Below the pieces are notes generated by a model. The model searched no databases, had not been told where the DNA came from, and saw nothing but the letters and a program-made list of their open reading frames with translations. Shown in pieces: positions 11,777 through 23,014 of a DNA stretch of 64,000 nt. The position numbers were made by a program, and so were the translations under genes. Origin of the DNA: Streptomyces griseus (GTDB taxonomy: Bacteria > Actinomycetota > Actinomycetes > Nanopelagicales > Nanopelagicaceae); contig CAMBDL010000001.1 of NCBI GenBank assembly GCA_945865365.1, forward strand, positions 124,001 to 188,000, given 5' to 3'. Each line of letters opens with the position of its first letter. Position 1 is the first letter of the stretch.

Positions 11777-12337
11777 GTGGCAACAACAGCTGATCTTAAG
11801 AATGGCATCACCCTAGATATCGAAGGACAACTATGGAATGTTGTTGATTTTCAACACGTGAAGCCAGGCAAGGGTCCTGCTTTTGTTCGTACTAAGTTGA
11901 AATCTGTCCTGACGGGCAAAGTGATCGACCGTACCTTTAACTCAGGTGTGAAAATTGAGATTGAGATTTTGGAAAAGCGCGATATGCAGTTCCTTTATAA
12001 AGAGGGTGAAGACTTTGTTTTCATGGATGCTAAGACTTTCGACCAGATGACGATTTCAGAGGCCACTGTTGGAGACATGGCTAACTACATGCTAGAAAAC
12101 ACCGATGCAGTTGTGGCAGTGCATGAAGGTAATCCTCTCTATATCGAACTAGCCGCCTCAGTTCCGCTAAAAATCACTTACACGGAGCCAGGTATTCAGG
12201 GCGATCGATCTTCTGGTGGAACCAAACCCGCCACGGTTGAAACGGGAATCGAGATTCAAGTTCCTCTCTTTATCAAACAAGATGAGGTTGTCATGGTTGA
12301 TACTCGCGATGGGTCTTACCAAGGTCGCGCTAACTAG
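11777..12337 (+). CDS. efp: Elongation factor P
   Basis: EF-P domain architecture, [18 protein letters not shown] start with an upstream SD (ctggag). Confidence 0.97.
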   Translation: MATTADLKNGITLDIEGQLWNVVDFQHVKPGKGPAFVRTKLKSVLTGKVIDRTFNSGVKIEIEILEKRDMQFLYKEGEDFVFMDAKTFDQMTISEATVGDMANYMLENTDAVVAVHEGNPLYIELAASVPLKITYTEPGIQGDRSSGGTKPATVETGIEIQVPLFIKQDEVVMVDTRDGSYQGRAN

Positions 12338-12759
12338 TGTCGGCCAGAAGTAAAGCTCGAAAGGCCGCGTTAGATTTGCTGTACGAGGCCGATATTCGCG
12401 GAACCAACGCGCTTGAAACACTTACTCTTCGCGATGTGGTTGAAGAGGGCCCTGATGCACGCCCTACTCGTGAATACACACGCGAGTTAGTCACGGGAAT
12501 TAGTGGGCATTATCGAAAGATTGATGAATTAATATCTACATATGCCCAGGGCTGGGATATGGACCGGCTACCTGCCGTTGATAGAAATATTCTGCGCCTT
12601 GGAATTTATGAAATTCTTTGGGGTGAAGAGATTCCAGATGCAGTTGCCATCGATGAGGCGTTAGATTTAGCTCGCGAACTCTCCACCGATGATTCCGCTG
12701 GATTTATTCACGGTGTTTTAGGTCGAATCGCTTCGATAAAAGATAGTTTATCTATCTAG
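12337..12759 (+). CDS. nusB: Transcription antitermination factor NusB
   Basis: SARSKARKAALDLLYEADIRG, LPAVDRNILRLGIYEI. Confidence 0.96.
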   Translation: MSARSKARKAALDLLYEADIRGTNALETLTLRDVVEEGPDARPTREYTRELVTGISGHYRKIDELISTYAQGWDMDRLPAVDRNILRLGIYEILWGEEIPDAVAIDEALDLARELSTDDSAGFIHGVLGRIASIKDSLSI

Positions 12760-13245
12760 CTGTATAAGCATTTTGTTTCTCCGCAGTATCTCTATAAGAG
12801 ATTTGCGTGTACCGCCCAGTGCAGTGGCTAGAAACTCCACATCATCAGCGCGCACTGTAAGAACCTCTCCATTCCAATCATTACGCTTGTTTATGATGCC
12901 GGCGATATACGTTGTTACGGTGCGTACGTGGATACCTTCATCGCTGATTGAGCTTTGATCACCTGCCAAGAGTCGCAGTCTTCGTAGATCGATCACAATG
13001 CTTTCGCCATACTCTTTGATGCTCGCAGGCTCTGATAGTAGATATGTCAGGGGAAGTCCATAGAATTCGGCGATTTGAATCGCCCTACCAACACTTAGTG
13101 CTCGATCTGCGCGTTCATAGGATCCAAGAACGACAGCTGGAATCTTCCCCGCACTGGCTATCTGGACGTCACGAAGTGATAAGCCTTTAGCGGTACGGAT
13201 CTCACGCAGGCGTTGTGCTATTGAGTTCATTGTTGGGTTGCTCAT
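12748..13245 (-). CDS. bldD: BldD-like XRE-family transcriptional regulator
   Basis: N-terminal HTH (VVLGSYERADRALSVGRAIQIAEFYGLPLTYLL), C-terminal RNDWNGEVLTVRADD; located between nusB and pyrR as in Streptomyces. Confidence 0.85.
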   Translation of the reverse strand: MSNPTMNSIAQRLREIRTAKGLSLRDVQIASAGKIPAVVLGSYERADRALSVGRAIQIAEFYGLPLTYLLSEPASIKEYGESIVIDLRRLRLLAGDQSSISDEGIHVRTVTTYIAGIINKRNDWNGEVLTVRADDVEFLATALGGTRKSLIEILRRNKMLIQLDR

Positions 13246-13252
13246 GAGTGCA

Positions 13253-13258
13253 AGGCTA
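13253..13258 (-). promoter_or_regulatory. Candidate -10 box TAGCCT, 7 nt upstream of bldD ATG (leaderless)
   Basis: Minus-strand TAGCCT-tgcactc-ATG. Confidence 0.55.
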
Positions 13259-13278
13259 GAGGTGGGGTTAGAGCTGAT

Positions 13279-13305
13279 AGACAGATATCCACAGTTTGGC
13301 TGTCT
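13279..13305. promoter_or_regulatory. Inverted repeat AGACAG-N15-CTGTCT between divergent bldD and pyrR promoters
   Basis: Perfect 6-bp half-sites at 13279-13284 and 13300-13305. Confidence 0.4.
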
Positions 13306-13311
13306 CGATGC

Positions 13312-13317
13312 TATAAT
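13312..13317 (+). promoter_or_regulatory. Consensus -10 box TATAAT of the pyr operon
   Basis: TATAAT just upstream of the pyrR leader hairpin. Confidence 0.65.
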
Positions 13318-13327
13318 CGCGCTTGCA

Positions 13328-13363
13328 TCCTTTAACGACCCATCCTGTGAGATGGGGAAGGAG
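13328..13363 (+). promoter_or_regulatory. PyrR-type RNA leader hairpin overlapping the pyrR Shine-Dalgarno
   Basis: CCTT-taacga-CCCATC-CTGTGA-GATGGG-g-AAGG: 6-bp upper stem 13339-13344/13351-13356 and 4-5 bp lower stem that includes the SD AAGGAG. Confidence 0.75.
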
Positions 13364-13370
13364 ATTTACT

Positions 13371-13901
13371 ATGAGTATTGCCCTGTCGGCTGCCGATATT
13401 TCGCGCGCGTTGACTCGTATTTCTCATGAGATCCTCGAAAAAAACCATGGTGCAGACTCCATCACTGTATTGGGCATACCCACTCGAGGCGCTCATTTGG
13501 CACAGCGAATCGCTACGACGATCTCCACAATTGAGAGTCGTGATGTGCAGGCAGGAATGTTGGATATCACGATGCACCGCGATGATTTACGAATACGTCC
13601 ACTTCGAGCAATCATGTCTACATCGATTCCTAGTATTGGAATTGAAGGACGTGATGTGATTCTCATTGATGACGTTTTATTCTCTGGGCGCACAATTAGA
13701 GCGGCCTTAGATGCATTAGGTGAAATTGGACGTCCGCGATCTGTGCAGCTAGCAGTGTTAGTTGATCGTGGCCATAGAGAGTTACCTATTCGAGCAGATT
13801 TCGTAGGCAAGAATCTGCCAACATCTCCAACGCAATCGGTTCGCGTTCACCTGTCCGAGATAGATGGATTAGATGAAGTTCTTATAGAGGGAGAGGCCTA
13901 A
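13371..13901 (+). CDS. pyrR: Bifunctional pyr operon regulator / uracil phosphoribosyltransferase
   Basis: PRTase motif VILIDDVLFSGRTIRAALDAL; first codon at 13371 after the SD. Confidence 0.96.
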   Translation: MSIALSAADISRALTRISHEILEKNHGADSITVLGIPTRGAHLAQRIATTISTIESRDVQAGMLDITMHRDDLRIRPLRAIMSTSIPSIGIEGRDVILIDDVLFSGRTIRAALDALGEIGRPRSVQLAVLVDRGHRELPIRADFVGKNLPTSPTQSVRVHLSEIDGLDEVLIEGEA

Positions 13902-13904
13902 CGT

Positions 13905-14849
13905 ATGAAGCACTTACTCTCTATTGCAGATCTTAATAGAACGCAAGCTATCTCGATTCTGGATACGGCGACCGAGTTGGCACGTGTGAGTGATGGCCAG
14001 GTGAAGAAGCTCCCGACGCTTCGCGGACGAACAATTGTTAATCTCTTTGCTGAGGATTCAACGCGCACGCGAATCTCTTTTGAAGCCGCAGCTAAACGAC
14101 TATCTGCCGATGTTATAAATTTTTCATCTAAGGGCTCCAGTATTAGTAAAGGCGAATCGCTAAAAGATACAGCCATGACCTTGCAAGCAATGGGGGCCGA
14201 TGCCGTTGTGATTCGGCACAGCGCCTCTGGTGCTCCACAACGTCTGGCCGATTCGCAGTGGATGACTGGAAGTGTCATTAATGCTGGAGACGGGACTCAC
14301 GAGCATCCGAGTCAAGCACTTTTGGATGCATTTACAATTCGCAAACACTTAGGTAAGGGAGGCCCAGATTTAGCGGGTCTGAGCGTTGCTATCGTTGGTG
14401 ATGTTTTGCACTCGCGAGTTGCGCGGTCAAATGTCCTTTTGCTAAATCTTTTAGGAGCGCATGTGACATTAGTTGCCCCTCCTACTTTATTACCAGTTGG
14501 AGTGCAGAGTTGGCCAGCTAATGTTTCATATGATTTTGATGAAGTGATCTCGCAGGCCGATGCTGTAATGATGTTACGTGTGCAGCAGGAGCGAATGAGC
14601 GATTTATTTTTTCCAAACGCTCGTGAGTACTCACGCTATTTCGGCCTGAATGCGCAGCGATTAGCGATGATGCAGCCGCATGCAATTATCATGCATCCCG
14701 GCCCGATGAATCGTGGCTTAGAAATCGCAGCTGAGGTGGCTGACAGTGCGCGCTCTGTAATTGTGGAACAGGTCGCAAATGGTGTGAGTGTTCGAATGGC
14801 GATCCTCTATGTCTTATTAGCTGGAGCACCACTGGAATCGGGGTCTTGA
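13905..14849 (+). CDS. pyrB: Aspartate carbamoyltransferase catalytic subunit
   Basis: [44 protein letters not shown]. Confidence 0.97.
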   Translation: MKHLLSIADLNRTQAISILDTATELARVSDGQVKKLPTLRGRTIVNLFAEDSTRTRISFEAAAKRLSADVINFSSKGSSISKGESLKDTAMTLQAMGADAVVIRHSASGAPQRLADSQWMTGSVINAGDGTHEHPSQALLDAFTIRKHLGKGGPDLAGLSVAIVGDVLHSRVARSNVLLLNLLGAHVTLVAPPTLLPVGVQSWPANVSYDFDEVISQADAVMMLRVQQERMSDLFFPNAREYSRYFGLNAQRLAMMQPHAIIMHPGPMNRGLEIAAEVADSARSVIVEQVANGVSVRMAILYVLLAGAPLESGS

Positions 14850-16144
14850 TGATGACAACAACTAAGTACCTACTCAAAGCTGGCACACTAACTGATGGGT
14901 CAGTACAAGATATTTTGATTGATGGGGAGTTGATAAGTAAAATTGCTCCATCGATCTTAGATCCACAAGCTATGGTGATAGATGTTAAGGGCGCGATTAT
15001 TCTGCCAGGGCTGGTAGATCTACATACGCATCTTCGTCAACCAGGCCGTGAAGATGCCGAAACGGTTCATTCAGCATCACGTGCTGGAGCCAAAGGTGGA
15101 TTCACGGCGCTCTCTGCGATGGCTAACACATCTCCTGTTGCCGACAACGCAGGCGTCGTAGAGCAGGTATACAGATTAGGTCAAGAGGCTGGTCTGCTTG
15201 ATGTTTTTCCCATCGGTGCTGTTACGCAGGGTCTTAAAGGCGAGTCATTATCTGAAATTGGTGCAATGGCAGATTCAATCGCTCGAGTGAGAGTATTTAG
15301 TGATGATGGAATGTGCGTTTTCGATCCACTCGTAATGCGCCGAGCACTTGAATACATAAAGAAGTTCAATGGAGTTATTGCTCAGCATGCACAAGAGCCA
15401 CGCTTGACAATTGGCTCGCAGATGAATGAGGGGGAGGTGTCTGCTCGACTTGGCTTGCGTGGGTGGCCGGCTATCGCCGAGGAGGCGATTATTGCGCGCG
15501 ATGTTCTACTAACGGATCACGTTCAATCGAGACTACATATATGTCATGTAACAACCGCTGGGGGAGTAGAGATTATTCGTTGGGCTAAGGCCCGCGGCAT
15601 TAATGTGAGTGCAGAGGTAACACCTCATCATCTTTTATTAACCGATGATTTAGCGAGTTCATATGACCCTGTTTTCAAGGTGAATCCACCATTGCGTACC
15701 GAGAAGGATATTCACGCGTTGAGAGAAGCACTTGCAGATGGCACAATCGATATCGTTGCGACAGATCATGCCCCGCACACAATGGAGTCAAAGGAGTGCG
15801 AATGGCAAGAAGCATCCTTTGGCATGTTAGGTCTAGAAACTGCGCTTTCCATAATACAAAAGACCATGGTTGAGACTGGGCTGTTAACCTGGAACGGTGT
15901 AGCAGATCGAATGTCTAAGGCTCCCGCTGTGATTGGTGGATATGAACATCAAGGCCACGATATAGCTAGCGGATCTCTGGCGAACGTGTGCGTTATCAAT
16001 CCACAAAAGAGTTGGATAGTTGACCGTGACTTGGTTCAATCGCGAAGCAGAAATACCCCTTTCCATGGATACGAACTTCCGGGCGTAGTGAGCCATACTT
16101 TTTACAGAGGTAAAATGACCCTATCCGACGAGGTGGTTGCGTAA
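14846..16144 (+). CDS. pyrC: Dihydroorotase
   Basis: [29 protein letters not shown]. Confidence 0.97.
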   Translation: MMMTTTKYLLKAGTLTDGSVQDILIDGELISKIAPSILDPQAMVIDVKGAIILPGLVDLHTHLRQPGREDAETVHSASRAGAKGGFTALSAMANTSPVADNAGVVEQVYRLGQEAGLLDVFPIGAVTQGLKGESLSEIGAMADSIARVRVFSDDGMCVFDPLVMRRALEYIKKFNGVIAQHAQEPRLTIGSQMNEGEVSARLGLRGWPAIAEEAIIARDVLLTDHVQSRLHICHVTTAGGVEIIRWAKARGINVSAEVTPHHLLLTDDLASSYDPVFKVNPPLRTEKDIHALREALADGTIDIVATDHAPHTMESKECEWQEASFGMLGLETALSIIQKTMVETGLLTWNGVADRMSKAPAVIGGYEHQGHDIASGSLANVCVINPQKSWIVDRDLVQSRSRNTPFHGYELPGVVSHTFYRGKMTLSDEVVA

Positions 16145-17260
16145 GTGAGTGCGGCATTCTTAGTTCTAGATGATGGCAGAGTCTTTGAGGGGCAATCCTG
16201 GGGTGCTTTGGGTACGACATTTGGTGAGGCGGTTTTCCAGACTGGAATGACTGGATATCAAGAGACGTTAACTGATCCTTCGTATCACAAACAAGTTGTT
16301 GTGATGACTGCTCCACACATAGGAAATACTGGCTTTAATAGTGAGGACAATGAGTCTGAAAAAATTTGGGTCGCTGGATTTGTGGTTAGAAATCCATCGT
16401 CAGTTGTCTCTAACTGGCGAAGCGAAAAAGATTTAGAGAGTGAATTGATTGAACAAAATATTGTTGGATTACAGGGAGTTGATACAAGAGCTCTGACGCG
16501 TCATTTACGGGATAAAGGTGCGATGCGTGTAGGCATCTTTTCTGGCCTTCAGCTATCTCGTGAAGAGATGGTTCTTGAAGTTCGTAAAAGCGCACACATG
16601 TCTGGCTCATTTCTCGTTGCCGATGTTTCGACAAAAAAGCCTTACATTGTGGCGGCTCAAGGTGAGAAGAAGTTTGTTGTAGCTGCTTTGGATCTAGGAA
16701 TTAAATCTGCAACACCTAGGGCTTTATCTCAACGTGGAGTTGAAGTACATGTGCTTCCATTTAATACAAGCGCAGCAGAAATCGTTGAGCTTGCTCCAGA
16801 TGGCCTGTTTATTTCTAACGGGCCTGGTGACCCTTCTACTATGGTCGATGTAATAGAGGTTGTTCGCCAGATTCTCACCAAGGAGATTCCTATATTTGGA
16901 ATTTGCTTTGGTCACCAAATTCTCGGTAGAGCATTAGGCTTTGAAACGTACAAGTTGGCCTTTGGTCACCGGGGCATCAATCAACCTGTAATCGATAAAA
17001 TCACCGGTAAAGTTGAGATTACATCTCATAATCATGGTTTTGCCCTATCGGCACCAACGCAGACCGAGTTCACAACAGTATTCGGTCGTGGAGAAGTAAC
17101 CCACGTGTGTCTCAATGATGGTGTCGTTGAAGGCCTACGTCTTATCGATCGCTCAGCTTTTTCGGTGCAGTATCACCCAGAGGCTGCAGCCGGACCCCAT
17201 GATGCTGCATATTTATTTGACCGCTTCGTGGAAATGATGTCTACGAAGGTGGGCGCATAA
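16145..17260 (+). CDS. carA: Carbamoyl-phosphate synthase small subunit
   Basis: Class I GATase [31 protein letters not shown] start. Confidence 0.97.
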   Translation: MSAAFLVLDDGRVFEGQSWGALGTTFGEAVFQTGMTGYQETLTDPSYHKQVVVMTAPHIGNTGFNSEDNESEKIWVAGFVVRNPSSVVSNWRSEKDLESELIEQNIVGLQGVDTRALTRHLRDKGAMRVGIFSGLQLSREEMVLEVRKSAHMSGSFLVADVSTKKPYIVAAQGEKKFVVAALDLGIKSATPRALSQRGVEVHVLPFNTSAAEIVELAPDGLFISNGPGDPSTMVDVIEVVRQILTKEIPIFGICFGHQILGRALGFETYKLAFGHRGINQPVIDKITGKVEITSHNHGFALSAPTQTEFTTVFGRGEVTHVCLNDGVVEGLRLIDRSAFSVQYHPEAAAGPHDAAYLFDRFVEMMSTKVGA

Positions 17261-20200
17261 TGCCACGCGATACCTCTATTAAGAGTGTTCTTGTCATTGG
17301 AAGTGGCCCCATAGTTATTGGCCAGGCCTGCGAATTTGATTACTCGGGAACCCAGGCCTGTCGCGTATTGCGTGAAGAAGGAATTCGCGTGATTTTGGTG
17401 AACTCCAATCCTGCAACGATAATGACTGATCCTGAATTCGCTGACGCTACATATATTCAACCCATTACTCCAGAGGTTATTGAAAAAATAATCGCACATG
17501 AAAAACCAGATGCAGTACTTGCTACCTTGGGCGGTCAAACTGCCTTAAATGCGGCAATCGGATTATTTGAACGCGGAACTTTGACTAAGTATGGTGTCAA
17601 ACTAATCGGTGCTGACGTTGGTGCAATTCAACGTGGAGAAAATCGGGAGCTATTTAGAGCGATTGTCGAAAAAGTTGGTGGTGAGTCTGCGCTCTCAAAA
17701 ATCTGCCATACGATGGAAGAGATTATCGTTGCTGTGCAAGCCTTGAACTATCCGGTCGTTGTTCGCCCATCCTTTACTATGGGTGGTTTGGGTTCAGGAA
17801 TTGCATTCAATGAAGATGAGTTACGACAAATAGCAGGTGCGGGTTTGCGACATAGTCCAACTTCTGAAGTTCTACTTGAAGAGTCGATCATTGGATGGAA
17901 AGAGTATGAACTAGAGGTCATGCGTGATCGCAAGGACAACGTAGTTATTGTCTGCAGTATTGAAAATGTTGACCCAATGGGAGTGCACACCGGCGATTCA
18001 ATTACAGTCGCACCAGCCATGACCTTGACCGATGTTGAGTATCAAACTCTTCGTGATCTTTCTTTGCGCATCATCCGAGAAGTGGGCGTGGATACGGGTG
18101 GATGTAATATTCAATTTGCGGTGAATCCCATTGATGGCCGAATCATCGTGATTGAGATGAACCCACGAGTATCTCGCTCGAGCGCGTTAGCTTCAAAAGC
18201 TACGGGATTTCCAATTGCTAAGATCGCTACAAAATTAGCGATTGGATACACATTAGATGAGATTCAGAATGACATTACGAAGGTAACTCCGGCATCTTTC
18301 GAACCAACTTTAGATTACGTCGTTGTCAAGATGCCACGTTTTGCCTTTGAAAAGTTTGCAGATGCAGATCCACGTTTGACAACAACGATGAAAAGCGTCG
18401 GTGAAGCTATGGCAATCGGTCGCTCTTTTTCTGAGGCCCTCATGAAGGCCTTGCGATCCCTGGAGCGCAAAGAGGCGATTTTTACTTGGCCTGAAGTTTT
18501 GGCAGGGGAGAAGGAACAACTTCTCTCCCAGATTTCGACTCCTACCGAGTACCGACTCCAACAGGTTCAGCGCGCTTTGTGGGCTGGAGCAACTAGCGAT
18601 GAAGTTTTCAAGGCCTGCAAAATCGATCCCTGGTATATACGCCAGGTAGAGATGATAAATCAACAGGCAGTTGCAATTTGCGTGCCAGGTGAGCTTACAT
18701 CTGAGATTTTACGAACAGCTAAGTCCAATGGTTTTTCGGACGCTCAGATAGCGAGTATTCGCGGTGTAAGTGAAGATGACGTGCGTCGTACTCGTCACCA
18801 CTTATCTATCAGACCTGTATATAAGACGGTAGATACGTGTGCCGCTGAGTTCGAAGCCTTCACCCCTTATCACTATTCATCCTATGAAGAAGAGACTGAA
18901 GTCCGACCTAGAAGCGTTCCTGCAGTAATTATTCTTGGCAGCGGGCCTAATCGAATAGGTCAAGGAATTGAGTTTGATTATTCATGCGTCCATGCCTCAT
19001 TTGCACTTCGAGCAGCTGGTTATGAAACAATTATGATCAACTGTAATCCTGAGACTGTCTCTACAGATTACGACACAAGTAATCGATTGTATTTTGAACC
19101 TTTGACGCTAGAAGATGTGCTTGAAGTGATTCACGCAGAGACGCAAGCAGGGCCTTTGCTAGGCGTGATAACGCAGTTAGGTGGACAGACGCCACTTGGT
19201 CTAGCAGCTGGACTCAAATCTAATGGTGTAACAATTCTAGGAACTAGCCCAGAAGCTATCAACTCTGCTGAAGAACGTGGGGCATTCGGAAATATCTTAT
19301 TTGAGCAAGAGTTAACTGCGCCAGAGTTTGGCATGGCCGCTTCACAATTAGAAGCCATCTCTATCGCAACGCGAATCGGCTATCCAGTGCTTGTGCGCCC
19401 ATCCTTTGTTCTCGGAGGTCGTGGAATGGAGATTGTCTACGATGATCAATCCTTAGCTGGTTTTATTTCACGGGCAACAGATATCACGCCGGATCATCCA
19501 GTGTTAGTGGATCGATTCTTAGATAGTGCAATCGAAATTGACGTGGATGCACTTTTTGATGGCGAGGAGTTATTTCTTGGCGCAGTGATGGAACACATTG
19601 AAGAGGCGGGCATTCACAGTGGAGATAGCGCCTGCGTCCTGCCTTCGATGACCGTTTCACCGCAGTCATTGGTAGAGATTAAGGAGGCCACACTTAAAAT
19701 AGCTCGAGGCGTTGGTGTTCGCGGTCTTATTAATATTCAATTTGCAATCGCAGGCGCTCAACTCTACGTTTTAGAAGCGAACCCTCGCGCTTCTCGCACA
19801 GTGCCATTCGTGAGTAAAGCAACGGGAGTTCCATTAGCAAAAGCTGCAGCTAGAATCTCTCTAGGTAGCTCTATTGCCGATCTGCGAAGTGAGGGGTTAT
19901 TGCCAGCCATGGGTGATGGAATCGCGCGTGGGGTCTCAGTCAAAGAGGCGGTGCTGCCATGGAATCGTTTTCGTCGAACCGATGGCCGCGGCGTTGATGC
20001 GGTGCTTGGTCCAGAGATGCGCTCTACGGGAGAAGTAATGGGTATCTCGCCAACGTTTGGTGAGAGCTACGCTAAGTCTCAGATACAGGCGTTCGGACCA
20101 CTTCCTAAAACAGGCACGGTTTTCATCTCACTGGCCGATAAAAATAAGTCTCACGGTGTTGATGCAGCCGCTGGTCTTCTGGCTCTAGGCTTTAGAGTTT

Positions 20201-20520
20201 TAGCGACAGCTGGAACAGCGCAGTTTTTAGCATCACATGGAGTACCGTCAATCACTGTTCGAAAGAACTCTGAAGGTAAAGGTCCCATGGGAGAGCCCAC
20301 GATTGTAGACATGATTAACTCTGGCGATATAGATCTGGTGATAAATACCCCAGTTGGACGCGGTACGCGCCATGATGGTTGGGCCATACGTACCGCAGCG
20401 GTTCAGCGCTCGATTCCAATTATTACTACAACTGCCGGATTTAACGCGGCGGTAGAGGGCATTCGCTTCTTGCAATCAAATGAGTTGTCAATTAAATCTC
20501 TGCAGGAATGGTTGGCTTAG
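17260..20520 (+). CDS. carB: Carbamoyl-phosphate synthase large subunit
   Basis: Duplicated ATP-grasp domains, [44 protein letters not shown]. Confidence 0.98.
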   Translation: MPRDTSIKSVLVIGSGPIVIGQACEFDYSGTQACRVLREEGIRVILVNSNPATIMTDPEFADATYIQPITPEVIEKIIAHEKPDAVLATLGGQTALNAAIGLFERGTLTKYGVKLIGADVGAIQRGENRELFRAIVEKVGGESALSKICHTMEEIIVAVQALNYPVVVRPSFTMGGLGSGIAFNEDELRQIAGAGLRHSPTSEVLLEESIIGWKEYELEVMRDRKDNVVIVCSIENVDPMGVHTGDSITVAPAMTLTDVEYQTLRDLSLRIIREVGVDTGGCNIQFAVNPIDGRIIVIEMNPRVSRSSALASKATGFPIAKIATKLAIGYTLDEIQNDITKVTPASFEPTLDYVVVKMPRFAFEKFADADPRLTTTMKSVGEAMAIGRSFSEALMKALRSLERKEAIFTWPEVLAGEKEQLLSQISTPTEYRLQQVQRALWAGATSDEVFKACKIDPWYIRQVEMINQQAVAICVPGELTSEILRTAKSNGFSDAQIASIRGVSEDDVRRTRHHLSIRPVYKTVDTCAAEFEAFTPYHYSSYEEETEVRPRSVPAVIILGSGPNRIGQGIEFDYSCVHASFALRAAGYETIMINCNPETVSTDYDTSNRLYFEPLTLEDVLEVIHAETQAGPLLGVITQLGGQTPLGLAAGLKSNGVTILGTSPEAINSAEERGAFGNILFEQELTAPEFGMAASQLEAISIATRIGYPVLVRPSFVLGGRGMEIVYDDQSLAGFISRATDITPDHPVLVDRFLDSAIEIDVDALFDGEELFLGAVMEHIEEAGIHSGDSACVLPSMTVSPQSLVEIKEATLKIARGVGVRGLINIQFAIAGAQLYVLEANPRASRTVPFVSKATGVPLAKAAARISLGSSIADLRSEGLLPAMGDGIARGVSVKEAVLPWNRFRRTDGRGVDAVLGPEMRSTGEVMGISPTFGESYAKSQIQAFGPLPKTGTVFISLADKNKSHGVDAAAGLLALGFRVLATAGTAQFLASHGVPSITVRKNSEGKGPMGEPTIVDMINSGDIDLVINTPVGRGTRHDGWAIRTAAVQRSIPIITTTAGFNAAVEGIRFLQSNELSIKSLQEWLA

Positions 20521-20521
20521 T

Positions 20522-21358
20522 ATGGGTGAAATCAATCGCAATGCGCGTCAGATAATGGCCCAGGTTGTTAGTAATAAACGCGTAGGTCAATACCATCAAT
20601 TGATTATCAATATTGGCGATGTCGCTCAACACTGTAAACCAGGAAATTTTGTGGCAATTAATGTAGGTGGAGATACATCGCGCATGATTTTACGTCGCGC
20701 ATTTGCGATTTCACGCGTTTCAGTTAGCTCAGTATCTGGTGGGACTATGGAGTTAATTGTCGCTCCACACGGTCAAGGGAGTATGTGGCTGTGTTCACAG
20801 CACGAGGGTTCCGTCTTAGATGTAGTGGTTCCATTGGGAACCGCTTTCGGTATACCAACCGAGCCGGTGCAAGTTCTTTTAGTTGGCGGCGGTTATGGAT
20901 CAGCACCGTTATTTGGATTAGCTGAGGTATTAAAGGCACGCGGATGCCGCGTTGATATGCTGTTAGGAGCTAGCACTGCATCTAAAATTTATGCACCAAT
21001 GGAGGGCAAGCGTGCAGTGAATTCGCTGCGTATTTATACCGAGGATGCAACGATGGGTCAGATGGGTCGAGTTACCGATCCTATACAAGCTCTCATACAA
21101 GATTTAGATATTGCAGTGATTTATTCATGTGGACCTATGCCCATGCTTGCGGCCATAGATGCGATTACACGAGGCTCAGATGTTATCCATCAATGTGCAG
21201 TTGAAGAGTCGATGGCCTGCGGAATTGGAGTATGCATGACGTGTGTACTCCCAACAATCGATGGCGAAGGCAATATTGCGATGCTTCGCTCTTGTATTGA
21301 TGGACCTGTAATGGATGGCGAGAAAGTTATGTGGGACAAAGTTGGTAAAGGGCTATGA
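20522..21358 (+). CDS. pyrK: Dihydroorotate dehydrogenase electron transfer subunit
   Basis: FAD/NAD-binding fold and C-terminal 2Fe-2S cysteines CAVEESMACGIGVCMTCVLP; ATG at 20522 directly after carB. Confidence 0.9.
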   Translation: MGEINRNARQIMAQVVSNKRVGQYHQLIINIGDVAQHCKPGNFVAINVGGDTSRMILRRAFAISRVSVSSVSGGTMELIVAPHGQGSMWLCSQHEGSVLDVVVPLGTAFGIPTEPVQVLLVGGGYGSAPLFGLAEVLKARGCRVDMLLGASTASKIYAPMEGKRAVNSLRIYTEDATMGQMGRVTDPIQALIQDLDIAVIYSCGPMPMLAAIDAITRGSDVIHQCAVEESMACGIGVCMTCVLPTIDGEGNIAMLRSCIDGPVMDGEKVMWDKVGKGL

Positions 21359-22302
21359 CAGCTTTAGATTTCTCTACAACACTGGGAAATTCTTGGTTTC
21401 CTGCACCGATATTCACGGCTAGCGGATGCGCCAGTTCAGGGCGAGAGTTAGCGCAGTTTTTTCCGCTTCATTCAATCGGAGGCGTAGTAACAAAATCTGT
21501 TATGTCCAAGCCACGACACGGACGTCCAACTCCGCGAATGGCTGAAACACCTAGTGGAATGTTGAACTCTATCGGCCTACAAGGTCCTGGAATCGATGCC
21601 TTCATTGCCAAAGATATTCCGTATCTTCTGGAACAGAAAGCGCGAATTATTGTTTCGATCGCAGGAGAGACAGTTGAAGAGTATTCAACGCTGACACGCA
21701 AACTGCGCGGGATATCGGGAATAAGTGCGATTGAGGTCAACATATCCTGCCCTAACGTTGAAAATAGAGGATTGGTATTTGCTTGTGATCCCGAGGCATC
21801 ACGACGGGTTATAGATGGAGTACGTCGCACCATTGGCGGTGAACTTCCTATCATCGCCAAACTCTCACCTGACGTAACAGATGTGGTGCATATTGCACGT
21901 GGAGTAGTTGACGCTGGCGCCGATGCCGTTGCTCTCATTAATACAGTTTTAGGTATGGTCATTAATATTGAAACGTTAAGACCGCATCTTGGAGGAAAGA
22001 CAGGTGGTCTATCAGGTCCTGCTATTAGACCGATTGCAGTTCGGGCTATTTATCAAGTACATGCTGCATTACCTCAACTTCCTATCTTGGGTATGGGTGG
22101 AGTAGCAAGTGGGCGTGATGCCCTCGAGATGATTGCAGCTGGAGCAAGCGCGGTATCTGTAGGTACTGCAAGCTTCGGTAACCCCACAGCGCTACCGATG
22201 ATTCAAAGTGAGTTAAAAGAACTTCTAATCGCCAAGGGCTTTGCATCGCTGCGTGAAGCAGTTGGATTTGCTCATAGACCAGAGGACTCTGATGAACAAT
22301 AA
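21355..22302 (+). CDS. pyrD: Dihydroorotate dehydrogenase, class 1B catalytic subunit
   Basis: VNISCPNVENRG, AKLSPDVTDV, GMGGVASGRDALEMIAAGASAVSVGTA. Confidence 0.95.
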   Translation: MTALDFSTTLGNSWFPAPIFTASGCASSGRELAQFFPLHSIGGVVTKSVMSKPRHGRPTPRMAETPSGMLNSIGLQGPGIDAFIAKDIPYLLEQKARIIVSIAGETVEEYSTLTRKLRGISGISAIEVNISCPNVENRGLVFACDPEASRRVIDGVRRTIGGELPIIAKLSPDVTDVVHIARGVVDAGADAVALINTVLGMVINIETLRPHLGGKTGGLSGPAIRPIAVRAIYQVHAALPQLPILGMGGVASGRDALEMIAAGASAVSVGTASFGNPTALPMIQSELKELLIAKGFASLREAVGFAHRPEDSDEQ

Positions 22303-23005
22303 GGCTCCAATAGTTTTAGCGATTGACACATCTGATCTGAACACTGCCATTAGCTGGGTTAAGGCTACAGAAGACGTCGTATCGGTTTATAAGTTGGGCT
22401 TAGAGTTTTTTCTAACATTTGGTGGCGAAGGTGTACGAGCGATAACACAGAACACCGAGGCAGATATTTTTCTCGATCTTAAACTTCATGACATTGAACA
22501 CACGGTCGCTGGTGCTGCACGAGCAGTAAGTAGTCTAAAACCGAAGTTTCTTACTGTTCATGCCTCTGGGGGAGCGGCAATGATGAGAGCCGCTGCCGAT
22601 GCTCTACCCACCACTTTTGTAACGGGAGTAACAGTCTTAACTTCGTTATCTGAAATCGATGTGCAGAGCATCGGATTTAGAGATAACTCCTTAGAGAGTG
22701 CGGTTCGCTTGGCCAGCTTAGCGACCGCCGCAGGTGCTCGGGCAATTGTCTGCTCGCCTTTAGAAATCCAGGCGATTCGCCTCGCTGTTGGTGATGCAGT
22801 AACAATTATTACCCCTGGTGTACGACCGGCCGATGTCGCACACAATGATGATCAAGTACGAACAATGACACCACGAGAGGCTATAGACCGTGGTGCAAAT
22901 TTTGTCGTCATAGGTAGACCGATAACTATGTATTGGCAGCAAGGCGCTTCTGCTATGCGCGATCGTGCTCTTGAAATAGCTCATCAGATTAACTCTGTGC
23001 ACTAG
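22292..23005 (+). CDS. pyrF: Orotidine-5'-phosphate decarboxylase
   Basis: LDLKLHDIEHTV, ITPGVRP; ATG at 22292. Confidence 0.95.
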   Translation: MNNKAPIVLAIDTSDLNTAISWVKATEDVVSVYKLGLEFFLTFGGEGVRAITQNTEADIFLDLKLHDIEHTVAGAARAVSSLKPKFLTVHASGGAAMMRAAADALPTTFVTGVTVLTSLSEIDVQSIGFRDNSLESAVRLASLATAAGARAIVCSPLEIQAIRLAVGDAVTIITPGVRPADVAHNDDQVRTMTPREAIDRGANFVVIGRPITMYWQQGASAMRDRALEIAHQINSVH

Positions 23006-23008
23006 ATT
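23003..23008 (+). promoter_or_regulatory. Candidate -10 box TAGATT, 6 nt upstream of the mihF-gmk ATG
   Basis: TAGATT-tatccc-ATG; its first three bases are the pyrF stop codon. Confidence 0.5.
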
Positions 23009-23014
23009 TATCCC

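Noticed and set aside
13323-13370. Upstream extension of pyrR in the ORF track
   Set aside because: It would translate through the leader hairpin; the SD plus ATG at 13371 and the conserved N-terminus support the shorter form.
12773-13429. Small plus-strand ORFs (61 and 63 aa) across bldD and the pyrR leader
   Set aside because: Antisense to bldD or overlapping the regulatory leader; no SD or domain.
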